From contig CAJXKW010000016.1 in the NCBI GenBank assembly GCA_913055855.1, positions 1 to 36,263 on the forward strand: a stretch of DNA of 36,263 nucleotides. Reading direction: 5' to 3'. Source of the stretch: an uncultured Limimonas sp. (GTDB taxonomy: Bacteria > Pseudomonadota > Alphaproteobacteria > Kiloniellales > Rhodovibrionaceae). Shown here one piece after another: positions 9,045 through 17,300 of the stretch. A model generated the notes under the pieces. It was not told where the DNA came from, did no database searches, and was given only the letters and a program-made list of their open reading frames with translations. Position 1 is the first letter of the stretch; every line of letters starts with the position of its first letter. The translations under genes and the position numbers were made by a program.

Positions 9045-9077
9045 TGTTGGGTTTTGCTGCGCTCAACCCAACCTGAC
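9045..9077. repeat. REP-like stem-loop (GTTGGGTT...AACCCAAC)
   Basis: GTTGGGTT (9046-9053) pairs perfectly with AACCCAAC (9065-9072) around an 11-base loop rich in GCTGCGC. The sequence resembles a short intergenic motif I recall from many proteobacteria, in which GGGTT and AACCC arms flank a CGCTGCGCTC-like loop and an ACCTACG-like tail; here the tail is ACCTGACG. It is noncoding and sits between the divergent kef and lipoprotein genes. Confidence 0.6.
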
Positions 9078-9081
9078 GGTG

Positions 9082-9110
9082 TCCACAAAGCCCCGGCGCT
9101 GTGGCCGGGG
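9082..9110. repeat. Dispersed palindromic repeat, copy B
   Basis: CCCCGGC-GCTGTG-GCCGGGG (9091-9110) is a perfect 7-bp stem with a 6-base loop. With its left flank (9082-9090) it matches copy A at 7052-7080. Copies A and B bracket the kef gene. Confidence 0.6.
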
Positions 9111-9197
9111 AGACACGGCGCCCCGGGTTCACGCGCACGGGGGATCGCTGCATATCCATCAACGGCAAAGGTTTCGGGGCAAAGGGAGACGAACGCC

Positions 9198-9779
9198 ATG
9201 CTGCGCCGGATGCTGCTCATCGTCCTGGCGGCCATGCCGCTTGCCGCGTGCGGGTCGATGACGATCACCGATTTCGAGGGCACATCGCCGAAGCTCGAGC
9301 TGGAGGACTATTTCGCCGGCGAAACCAAGGCCTACGGAATCTTCCGCGACCGCTTCGGCGATCTGCGTCGGCAATTCACCGTGGATATCCAGGGCGACTG
9401 GAACCCGGATACGAAGATGCTGACCCTCGACGAGGAATTCCAGTATGCCGACGGCGAGACCGATACGCGTGTCTGGGAAATCGAGAAAACTGGACCGCAC
9501 CGGTATCGTGGGACCGCCGGCGACGTCATCGGCGAGGCAAAGGGGGAGGCCTACGGCAATGCCTTCACCTGGACCTACAAGGTCGAGCTGGACGTGGACG
9601 GGGATACCTGGACGGTCACCTTCGACGACTGGATGTTCCGCCAGTCCGATGGCATCGTCATCAACACCGCCGACGTCAGCCGCTGGGGGCTGCACGTGGG
9701 CACGGTGACCATCGTGTTCCGCAAACCCGGGGCCGGAGGCGACAGGGCGCCGGCCGAAGAAATCGCTGAGGTGATGTGA
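9198..9779 (+). CDS. DUF3833-type lipoprotein
   Basis: A 193-residue protein beginning with a lipoprotein signal peptide. The n-region is MLRR, the hydrophobic core is LLIVLAAMPL, and the lipobox LAAC has Cys18 as the lipidated residue. The mature part has the pattern I associate with DUF3833: an early LELEDYFAGETKAYGIFRDRFG segment, then β-rich stretches and a WTVTFDDWMFRQSDG-like core near the end. Function is not known; the protein should sit in the periplasm anchored to a membrane. ATG 9198 follows GGGAG with about nine bases of spacing. It is the first gene of a probable two-gene unit with the small basic membrane protein 89 bases downstream. Confidence 0.85.
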   Translation: MLRRMLLIVLAAMPLAACGSMTITDFEGTSPKLELEDYFAGETKAYGIFRDRFGDLRRQFTVDIQGDWNPDTKMLTLDEEFQYADGETDTRVWEIEKTGPHRYRGTAGDVIGEAKGEAYGNAFTWTYKVELDVDGDTWTVTFDDWMFRQSDGIVINTADVSRWGLHVGTVTIVFRKPGAGGDRAPAEEIAEVM

Positions 9780-9868
9780 CGGCGGCGCCGGTTGCCGCGG
9801 GGACTCGCCGCACACGCGGGTAGCTCCTACCTCGATTGGATCAGCGTAATGGCGAAACGGGGGAAGGC

Positions 9869-10252
9869 ATGCCCGACGAGCCCAAGCCGCCCGCACGGCC
9901 GCCGCACCGAGGCACACGGCGGGCGGTGCGGGCCTACCGCAAGGCGCGGCGCCTGGCCGCGAAGGCGGGGAACCCAGCGGCCCGGCTCGCCCCGGGCGCC
10001 AAGCGCCGGCCGGGTGTGGCCGAAGCTCCGGATGAGGCCGACCGGCCCCGGACCTCGCGCCCGGAACCGGCGCCGTCCGTTGATTCACGCGAGCGGCGGC
10101 CCGGCGCCATCAAGACGGGGTTCCTGTTCGGCTTCGGTTTCGCGGCCGGGACGGCGCTGTTCCGGCTGATCCTGATCCTGATCTTCTACGGCGCGCTCGC
10201 CGCGTTCGGCTATTGGGCGTACAGCCGCTACGTTGCCGGCGTCGCCATGTGA
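9869..10252 (+). CDS. Small basic protein with C-terminal transmembrane helix
   Basis: A 127-residue protein I do not recognise. The first ~85 residues are Arg/Pro/Ala-rich and probably disordered (TRRAVRAYRKARRLAAKAG). The C-terminal part has a Gly/Phe-rich hydrophobic segment (FLFGFGFAAGTALFRLILILIFYGALAAFGYWAY) consistent with one or two membrane helices. ATG 9869 is preceded by a G-rich GGGGGAAGG very close to the start, which is a usable ribosome-binding site. It lies 89 bases after the DUF3833 lipoprotein on the same strand. The basic N-terminus would bind nucleic acid or membrane lipid, but this is speculation. It converges on the FecR gene with 66 bases between them. Confidence 0.65.
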   Translation: MPDEPKPPARPPHRGTRRAVRAYRKARRLAAKAGNPAARLAPGAKRRPGVAEAPDEADRPRTSRPEPAPSVDSRERRPGAIKTGFLFGFGFAAGTALFRLILILIFYGALAAFGYWAYSRYVAGVAM

Positions 10253-10318
10253 CGCGCGTCTCGACGCGGAAGCGGCCGGGCGCAAGGGTGGCGCGACGGG
10301 GTCGCCGGCGCGCAGGCG

Positions 10319-11827
10319 TCAGTCCACCAGGCCGGCGTTGGGAACGTCGCGCAACGCGCGCACCCGCCGGACGTCGCCGTCGGGGCTGATCTCGAAGGCG
10401 ACGAAGGTGTTGCCCGGCTCCCCCTCGGGCGGGCTGACCTTGTCGAGAAGTGTGCCCCGGATCACCACGCTGCCGCCGGGGCCGCGTACGATGCTGCCGT
10501 TCTTGAGCAGGGAAACGGTCAGCTCGGCGTTGTCAGCCAGGATCGTGGTGCCCGGCGTTTGGTTGCCGAAGTTGAACACGGAGATCCGGGTGTCGCCGCC
10601 GTCGACCAGGGCGTTGATGGTGGCGACCTCGCTGCCGCCCACGCCTGTGCTGTCGTTGTCCAGCACGGCGACCGGCTTGCCGGATGGGCCTTCGGGGCCT
10701 TCCGGGTTGGGAAAGAACACGTGATAGCGGCCGAAAGATTCCGGGTTGGGGCCGGTGATGTGCAGATCGAGGTTCGGGACGTTCGCCCATTGTGCCTGGG
10801 CGAAGAAGGGCACGCCGATGTCGCGCGGCGGCTGCGCCGGGGCGTCTCCGGTCAATGATTGGACAATGTCGGCCTGACGGTTGGCGTCGGCGTTCGCCTC
10901 GTCGGCGTCCGAGTTGGTCTCCGCCACGGCGTTGCGCAGCTCCTGGCCGGCCAGCTCGTCCGCGCGGGTTTGGGCAACGCCGGCGCCGGCGACCCGGTTG
11001 ACGTCGGTGCCGTCTGTTTCCCCGGGCTGCGCCGCCTCGGTCCCACCGGGGAGTTCGGCACGTCGGCGCTGGCGCGGGCGCAGGTTGGTGTGCAGGCGGT
11101 CCAGCAAATCGCGCGACAGCCGTGTCGGCTCGCCGGGCGCCTCCCCCTGGGTGACGTAGACGCCGAAGCCGGGGCGCGAGACCGTGACGCTACCCTGGGC
11201 GTTTTTCATGGTGAAGCCGCCGCGCCGGGCGCGCGCGGTGTTCTTAGGGCCGGGGCCGAGCAGGCCGGCGACGTAGGTATCCGGCTCGTCGGGCACGTCG
11301 CTGACGTAAAGCGAGGTGCCGCGGATGCCGATGGTGGAGGCGGGCGTTTCCACGGTGACGTCGTCGGGGTTGTTCTTGCCCACCTTTCCCGAGACGTAGC
11401 GCATGAAGCCCTCGGTAAATTTCGCCGTGACCTCGCCCGCACCGCTTTCCGGGTCGTACACGAACTTATCGATGGTGACTTCCGATTTGGGGCCGACGGT
11501 AAACACTGTTTCGTCGAGCAGCAGGACCTGAAGGCGCGATTCCACCCTGGTCGCGATCCGGTCCTGCATGAAGATATCCATGCCCGACTGAACGGGTTCG
11601 GGCTCGGCGCGCGGTTTGCCGCCGACATTGACCTCGCCGACAACCGCGCCGGCAACCCCCGCCTTGGGCGTGTCCGTGGCCGCCGTTGCGGGCGCGGGCG
11701 CCAGGCTTACCGCGGCTGTGGCGAGCACCGCGGCCGATGCAAGGACAGCGCGGCCCGTCCGGTTTCGGGTTCGCGTTATGCGGGCAGAGGCGGGAGACAT
11801 CATCACCATAAGGACTATTCCAGGCAT
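10319..11827 (-). CDS. FecR-domain exported protein
   Basis: A 502-residue protein with a long basic N-terminus and a hydrophobic segment (AVLASAAVLATAAVSLAPAPATA), consistent with an export signal. Residues about 60-175 are a FecR-type β domain containing GMDIFMQDRIATRVESRLQVLLLD and the family-typical TVETPASTIGIRGTSLYV. An Arg-rich linker, an Asn/Asp/Ala-rich helical stretch and a C-terminal β-rich domain (VPNLDLHITGPNPESFGRYHVFF) follow; the C-terminal part is not recognised. This is not the FecI/FecR anti-sigma type, since no cytoplasmic anti-sigma segment or FecI gene is adjacent. It is divergent from a TPR/outer-membrane-barrel gene, 68 bases apart, suggesting a joint surface function. 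ATG 11827 is first; a nearby ATG at 11809 would also fit. The last residue codon is preceded by no evident terminator. Confidence 0.85.
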   Translation of the reverse strand: MPGIVLMVMMSPASARITRTRNRTGRAVLASAAVLATAAVSLAPAPATAATDTPKAGVAGAVVGEVNVGGKPRAEPEPVQSGMDIFMQDRIATRVESRLQVLLLDETVFTVGPKSEVTIDKFVYDPESGAGEVTAKFTEGFMRYVSGKVGKNNPDDVTVETPASTIGIRGTSLYVSDVPDEPDTYVAGLLGPGPKNTARARRGGFTMKNAQGSVTVSRPGFGVYVTQGEAPGEPTRLSRDLLDRLHTNLRPRQRRRAELPGGTEAAQPGETDGTDVNRVAGAGVAQTRADELAGQELRNAVAETNSDADEANADANRQADIVQSLTGDAPAQPPRDIGVPFFAQAQWANVPNLDLHITGPNPESFGRYHVFFPNPEGPEGPSGKPVAVLDNDSTGVGGSEVATINALVDGGDTRISVFNFGNQTPGTTILADNAELTVSLLKNGSIVRGPGGSVVIRGTLLDKVSPPEGEPGNTFVAFEISPDGDVRRVRALRDVPNAGLVD

Positions 11828-11895
11828 TTTAATTCCATCCTAAAGTATGATACCGGCTTCCGTCGAGGTGTTATCGTTCCACCAGAAGGACGCTC

Positions 11896-13284
11896 ATGTC
11901 ACGTTTCCGGAAGGCGGCCCGCCCGGCCTCGGCGGCTGTCGGGCTCGTCGGCATTGCGGTCACCGCTGCCGTTCCGGCGGCCGGGCAGGACACCGGCACT
12001 TCGGACCCGGCGCAGGGCGGGGCCCAGGTCGATTACGCGGACGTTCTGGCCAATCCCGATGATCCGGAAATCAACTACCGCTATGCCAAGCGCATGATCG
12101 CTGCGGGCGAGCTTAACCGCGCGGCGGCGTCGCTGGAACGCATCCTGATGCTCTCCCCCGAGGCCGACCGGATTCGGTTGCTCTATGGTGTCGTATTGGG
12201 GCGCCTGGGTAACACCGGCGAGGCGCTGCGCGAGCTGGAGGCGGTAAACCGCGAAAAGCTCGGCGAAACCGACCGAAAGACCCTGGATCAGGCGCTAGCC
12301 CGGCTGCGCCGGACGCAGCGCCGGTTCAGCGGCAGCGTGGGCGTGACGGGGGGCGTCCACGTGGACAGCAACCGGAACAGCTTCCCCGAGGACGGACGCT
12401 TCCAGGTGGACGTTCCCGGTGTGGGACCGACGAGCTTCGAGGCCGGCGGCGGGGCCAACACGGACGTTGGCCAGTATCTGCTGCTCGACGGCCGCGCTGC
12501 GGTGGCGACAGACTGGCAGCGCGTGCCCGAGGTGCGCGCCGAGGCCGCGTTCCTGCGCGACAACCAGATTCAGGAAGACGATCTCGACCTGATCTCCGGC
12601 TTGGCGGGCCTCGAGACCACCTACTACAGCGGGGTGGTGAAGGTGACCCCCCGGGTGGATTATCGCCAGCTCTATCTGGCGGGCGAGCGCTACCTGCGCC
12701 AGGTTCGGGGCAGTTTGCGGCTGGCGCGCAACCTGACGGGAGACCGGTCCCTGGTGGGCTTTGTTAAGGGCACGGGCGCGTATGCGGATTATGCGCCCGT
12801 CGCGCGGGCGCCTTTCGCAGACGAACAGGACGGCACCTCGGCTGCGGGCAGCGTGGGCCTGTCCTGGGCCCCGACGGACGGGCTCGACCTGACGGCGGCG
12901 TACCGTTTCCGCAGCGTCAACGCGCGCGAGGTCTACGAGGCCTATGACGCGCACCGCGCACGCCTGGGCGGTGTTTACGTGCCCGGGCCCGGCATCAGTT
13001 TCTCCGCCGAGGGATTCGTCACTTGGCGCGACTACGACGGCGCCGATCCCTTCGTCTCGCGCACCACCGCGCGCGAGGACACGGAAATCCTGGGCCGGAT
13101 CGGGGCCACCGTCACGGTCCCGCGGATCGAGCGCGAGCTGAGCATAAGCCTGCCCGACAGTGTGACGGACAACCTGCAGCTCAGTGTTTACGCGCAGGTG
13201 CGCGACGTGGACTCCAATCTCCCCAATTTCGCTTACCGCAACTACCGGGCCGAGTTCGCCGTGACCAAGCGGTTCCCGTTTTAG
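11896..13284 (+). CDS. TPR plus outer-membrane β-barrel protein (Slam/DUF560-like)
   Basis: A 462-residue protein with a signal peptide (about residues 1-32, ending near VPAAGQD). Residues about 45-140 are helical TPR-like repeats (NYRYAKRMIAAGELNRAAASLERILMLSPEADRIRLLYGVVLGRLGN). From about 145 to the end, alternating β-strands rich in aromatic and charged residues end in a terminal Phe (AVTKRFPF), the mark of an outer-membrane barrel. TPR followed by a 14-strand-like barrel is the architecture of surface lipoprotein assembly modifiers (Slam, DUF560), which help lipoproteins reach the cell surface; assignment here is by architecture only. ATG 11896 has AGAAGGA five bases upstream. The divergent FecR-domain protein could be its partner or cargo. 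Confidence 0.75.
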   Translation: MSRFRKAARPASAAVGLVGIAVTAAVPAAGQDTGTSDPAQGGAQVDYADVLANPDDPEINYRYAKRMIAAGELNRAAASLERILMLSPEADRIRLLYGVVLGRLGNTGEALRELEAVNREKLGETDRKTLDQALARLRRTQRRFSGSVGVTGGVHVDSNRNSFPEDGRFQVDVPGVGPTSFEAGGGANTDVGQYLLLDGRAAVATDWQRVPEVRAEAAFLRDNQIQEDDLDLISGLAGLETTYYSGVVKVTPRVDYRQLYLAGERYLRQVRGSLRLARNLTGDRSLVGFVKGTGAYADYAPVARAPFADEQDGTSAAGSVGLSWAPTDGLDLTAAYRFRSVNAREVYEAYDAHRARLGGVYVPGPGISFSAEGFVTWRDYDGADPFVSRTTAREDTEILGRIGATVTVPRIERELSISLPDSVTDNLQLSVYAQVRDVDSNLPNFAYRNYRAEFAVTKRFPF

Positions 13285-13285
13285 G

Positions 13286-13300
13286 CCGGCGAACCGCCGG
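13286..13300. terminator. Possible bidirectional hairpin between converging genes
   Basis: CCGGCG-AAC-CGCCGG is a perfect 6-bp stem with a 3-base loop, immediately after the stop of the TPR-barrel gene and just before the 3' end of the converging DUF2147 gene. No T-tract follows on either strand, so this is a weak terminator call. Confidence 0.35.
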
Positions 13301-13306
13301 GACGCC

Positions 13307-13783
13307 CTATCCCTGCTCCGGCGGGTCGCAGGGCGGGTACTGCTCCGGGCTGACCCGGGTCCAGGTCTGCGACTTGCCCAACAGCGAGATCCCCACGTAG
13401 CCGCGCACGGTCAGGGTGTCCCTGTCCTCGAGCGTAAGCTCGACACCGTAGGTCTGCCCTTCGTCTGCCTTGTAGACGGTGCCGTCCTCCCACGAATTGG
13501 GATCGTCCGCCTGCTGTTCGACGCCCCAAAGGATCTTGAGCCCGCACATGGGCCGGTCGCGCTTGGCCGCGTCAGGGTGCTTGCGGTCGCGCCGCATCCC
13601 GTCGTCCACGATCCAGGCGACGCGGCCGCAGAGGCCCTGATCGCAGCGGGTGATGCGGATGGCCGCGCGTTCGTTCTCGGTCAGCCAGAGGCCCGTGGGA
13701 TCGATCCCCTGGGCCGCGCCGGCCGCCCCCGACGCGCCCGCGGTGAGCGCCGCCAGCAGGGCCGTGGTGCGTGCGTGACGCAT
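13307..13783 (-). CDS. DUF2147-domain exported protein
   Basis: A 158-residue periplasmic protein with a signal peptide of about 24 residues (cleavage near AAGAAQG). The mature protein begins with the DUF2147 pattern GLWLTENERAAIRITRCDQGLCGRVAWI and continues with CGLKILWGVEQ, a WEDGTVYKADEGQTYGVELTLEDRDTLTVRGYVG lipocalin-like β section and the closing SQTWTRV. The family is widespread and usually of unknown function, with links to envelope and metabolite binding. ATG 13783 is supported by GGGAGG six bases upstream. The Cys residues at CDQGLCG may pair. It converges on the TPR-barrel gene and lies 60 bases downstream of the GNAT gene on the same strand, so it might be transcribed from there. 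Confidence 0.9.
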   Translation of the reverse strand: MRHARTTALLAALTAGASGAAGAAQGIDPTGLWLTENERAAIRITRCDQGLCGRVAWIVDDGMRRDRKHPDAAKRDRPMCGLKILWGVEQQADDPNSWEDGTVYKADEGQTYGVELTLEDRDTLTVRGYVGISLLGKSQTWTRVSPEQYPPCDPPEQG

Positions 13784-13843
13784 GCGTCACCTCCCGTCCG
13801 ATCGGTGTTCCTGACGTTTGCGTAAAGTATCGGCCGTTTGGGT

Positions 13844-14335
13844 TCAAGACAGCGTCGGACCGTCCAGCCGCTTGGCCAGGTAATAGGTCGTGTGGCCAGG
13901 GGGCAGATCGGCCACTTCGCCCACCACGGCGAACCCGCGCTTGGTGTAAAACGCCGGGGCCTGGAACGAGCTGGTATCGGTGAGCAGGCCGAGCAGGCCG
14001 TGTTCGACGGCCGTCCGCTCGGCAGCGTCGAGCAGGACGCTGCCCGCGCCGCCGCCGCGCCGATCGGCGTTGACCCAGAGCAGGCGGATGTGCAGCCAGC
14101 CGTAGCGTGCCTCGGCCGCAAGCCCGCCCACCATCTCGTCCCCGGCGTCGCGCACGACCCAGGCGAAGGAGGCGCTTTCCGGGGCGAGGCCGGCGGTCGC
14201 TTCGTTGTGCGCCTCCAGGCAGGCGCGCAGGCCGCGCACGATGGTGTCCGGGGCCGGGGTCTCGCGGCTGACCGCCCAGCCGCCGTCGGGCCGGCGGCCC
14301 GGATCAGTAGTCCCACTTGAACTGGAGTCCGACAT
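13844..14335 (-). CDS. GNAT-family N-acetyltransferase
   Basis: A 163-residue acetyl-CoA-dependent acyltransferase. The acetyl-CoA-binding motif A is WVNADRRGGGAGSVLLDAAE at roughly residues 87-106, with the RxxGxG/A-like RRGGGAG. The C-terminal strand FYTKRGFAVVGEVADLPPGHTTYYLAKRL is typical of the family. The acceptor substrate cannot be told. The reading frame starts with ATG 14335, which lies 32 bases inside the 3' end of tamB in a different frame. No strong ribosome-binding site is visible, so translation is probably coupled to tamB. No better start exists before the conserved core, except by losing the first helix. It is the last gene of the tamA-tamB run. Confidence 0.85.
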   Translation of the reverse strand: MSDSSSSGTTDPGRRPDGGWAVSRETPAPDTIVRGLRACLEAHNEATAGLAPESASFAWVVRDAGDEMVGGLAAEARYGWLHIRLLWVNADRRGGGAGSVLLDAAERTAVEHGLLGLLTDTSSFQAPAFYTKRGFAVVGEVADLPPGHTTYYLAKRLDGPTLS

Positions 14336-17300
14336 CGCTGTTGCCTGTGGCGCCGACGTTGCTCTCCACGGCGATATTGTCGGTGATGCCCACCTCCAGT
14401 GTCACGCGGCTGCTTTCGGTGTCCAGGCCCTGCTCGACGCCGAGGAAGACGTCCTCGCTGAGGTACTGCCCGGCGCGCACGGAGGTGCCGCTCTCGCCGC
14501 CGAATTGCAGCACGTCCACGCCCAGCCCGCGCCGGATCTTCTCCATGAACCCCGGGCCCGATCCGGTAGCGCCGCTGAGTTCGGCCACCGCCGCGGCGAG
14601 CTGGGCGGCCTGCGCGCCGGAGAGGTCGGTGACCTGTTTGCCGAAGAGCATGCGCGAGAGGATCTCGTCCTGGGGCAATTCGGGCTGCGAGCTGATGTCG
14701 ATTTCGGGCTTCGCCGCGGGGCCGCTGACGCGCACCGTGACGATGATGTCCTCGCCTTGGTGAACCGCTTCCACCCCCACCTGCGGGTCGATGGACTCGC
14801 CGCCGTCGAAGGCGACTTCGCCGCTGGCCAGGCTGAAGGTCTTGGAAAGCGCGTCGATGCGCCCGCGCACGGCCGTGATCTGGCCGTTCACGACGGGCTG
14901 GGCGGCCGTTCCCGTGACCGTCAGGTCGCCCTGCCATTCCGTGTCCAGTCCGCGCCCGCGCACGAACATGCGGTTGGGGATCTTCACCCGCACGTTCAGG
15001 CCAACGCGGCTCGTCTCGGCCGGGACGTCCGCCTCGCCGGTGCCGCCCTTGACGATGCGGTCTTCGCCGGGCGCGCGGCCCGTGTCGCCGCCCACTTCGG
15101 TGACATCCAGCGTGGCGACTTCGGCGGGCATGCTCTCGGGCACGCGCACCTCCGCACGCGTGACCGTGACCGTGCCCTCGACGCTCATGTCCGCGGCCGT
15201 GCCGGTCACGGCAATGTCGCTGTTGGCCCGCGCGTGCAGCTCGTCGCGCCGGATCAGCACCGCTTCCTTCGTCCGGGCGCGCAGGTCGATCGCGGCACCC
15301 GAGGGGTCGGCGAGATCGACGGTGCCGTCGAGCGTGACCGTGCCCTCGTCGCCGTCGCTCGCCTGGAAGGATCGGATGGTGAGCTTGCGGCCCCGTGCGC
15401 CGATTTCGGCCGCGATCTCGGTGAGCAGGGTGCCCGCGGAGAGGTTCTCGTAGACGGCGTCCGTCAGGGTGATGGTGCCGCTGGGCTCGGGCGCGGCCAG
15501 GGTCCCGGCGAGGTCCATGTCGACGGCGATCGAGCCGCCCAGACGGTGGCCGGTCACCGGAATCAGGGGCACGATGGGCGCCAGCTCGCCCTGCCACTGC
15601 AGCGAACCGGATAGCGGTGCGTCGGATTCGGGGGCGATGGCGAAGGGGTCGAGGGAGGCGCGCAGGGGCAGGGCGGCCTCGAGGCGCAGCGGCGTGTCGG
15701 ACAGGCCGGTCACGCGAGCCTCCGTGGTCAGGCGTCCCTCGGCGAGTTCGCCGGCCACGCGCGCGGTGAGCGGGGGCAGGGCGGTTTCGGTCGCGGCGAG
15801 TTTGTCCGCCGTGAACGTCCAGTCGGCACGCGGCGCGTCGAGCGGTCCCTCGAGCGTGAGCTCGCCGTTCAGCGCGCCGGTGAGCTTGGGTTCCGCCAGG
15901 GCGAGGTTGGCAAGCGCCGCGGGCAGCGCGTCAAGGGTCAGCGTCGCGTCGATGCGCTCGGCCGTTTGCGCCAGGCTCAACGCCGCGGTTCCGCCGTTGG
16001 CGCGCAGGGTGAAATCGCGCACCCGCATGCCGTCGGGACCCTGTTCCAGGACGGCTGGACGCGCGAGCGCGAGTTCGCGGTCCTGGACCGTGGCATCGAG
16101 CCGGGTCAGGCGCAGCCGGCGCGTCGCGCCGTCCTGCGTCAGGCGGGCGTCGGCGGCGAGTTCCAGCGGGCCGTAGACGTCGCCCTGGGCGCGCAGCGCC
16201 AGATCGGCGTCGGCCAGGCCGCCCGAGATCCCCAGTTGTGCGCTGGCGAGCTTGAGGCCGCCGCTTTGTGCATCGGCGAGTTCGAGGGTGACCTTGCCCG
16301 CCGGCGCGGCGAGCACGTCCTCGAGCTGCGCCGTGACATCCGCCCGGGCCACCTGAGCGCCACCCGCCGCCAGGCTATGCAGCGCGAGATCGGCCGTCAG
16401 GCCCTGGCCGGACTGGCCGGGAGCGAGGCGCAGGATTCCGTCGAGCCGGCCGGCCACGCCACTGTCCGCCAGGGGCGCGACGGCGCCCAGGTCGTCGCTG
16501 GCCAGGTCCGCGCGGCCGGTCATTGCGCCGCCGTCCAGGGGCAGGTCCAGCGTCACCCCGCGCGCCGCCAGGCCGGGAATGTTCGCCGTGCCGTCGCGCA
16601 GCCGGAAGGCGCCGTCGCCCAGTGCGATCTCGGCCGCCACCTCGGCGGGGCCGGCGGGCGAGGTGCCGGTGGTCACCGCGAGCGGGCCGTTCAGCCCGGA
16701 GGCGAGATTCGCCAGGCGCGTGTCGATGGTGACGCGGCCAAGATCGGTGCCCGCCAGGGCCGTGTCCGTTGCGCTGACCTCGGCTTCGAGCGTGGGGTCG
16801 CCCGTCGGGCCGGCAAGCGTCGCCGCCACGTCCGCCGCGCCCGACATCGGCAGGTCGAAGGCGCCGCCCAGCGCGCCCAGGTCGGCGAGCCGGCCCGTCA
16901 GATCGCCATCAATGGTGGCGAAGTCGCCCGGAAAAGCGAGGCTGCCCGTGACCTTCGCGGCCGGGCTCTGGATCGCCGTATCGGTCAGGCGCAGCCCGCC
17001 GTCGGCCGCCAGTCGGGCGCGCGTGTCGAGCCGGACGGGACCACCCAAGAGGGCGTCGAGCACGCCGACCTTTGCCCACGCGACCTCGCGCAGATCGCCG
17101 GCGAGCGTGGCATCCAGGATGGGATCGGCGTTCGCCGCCACGTCGAGCCGGCCGTCGAGCGTGCCGTTCCCCGACAGGCCCATGTTCAGCACCGGATCGA
17201 GCGCGGCGAGGTCGGCGAGTTCAAGGGTATAGCGCGCCTCGCCCGTCGTCTTTGACAGATCGGCGCGGCCTTCGCGCAGGCGTAGCGTCGCCGATCCCAG

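Noticed and set aside
13681..15597. A 638-codon open frame on - strand overlapping tamB, GNAT and DUF2147
   Set aside because: It is a shadow frame in another phase of the same strand; translation is Arg/Gly/His-rich without domains, whereas the tamB and GNAT frames show clear family sequence.
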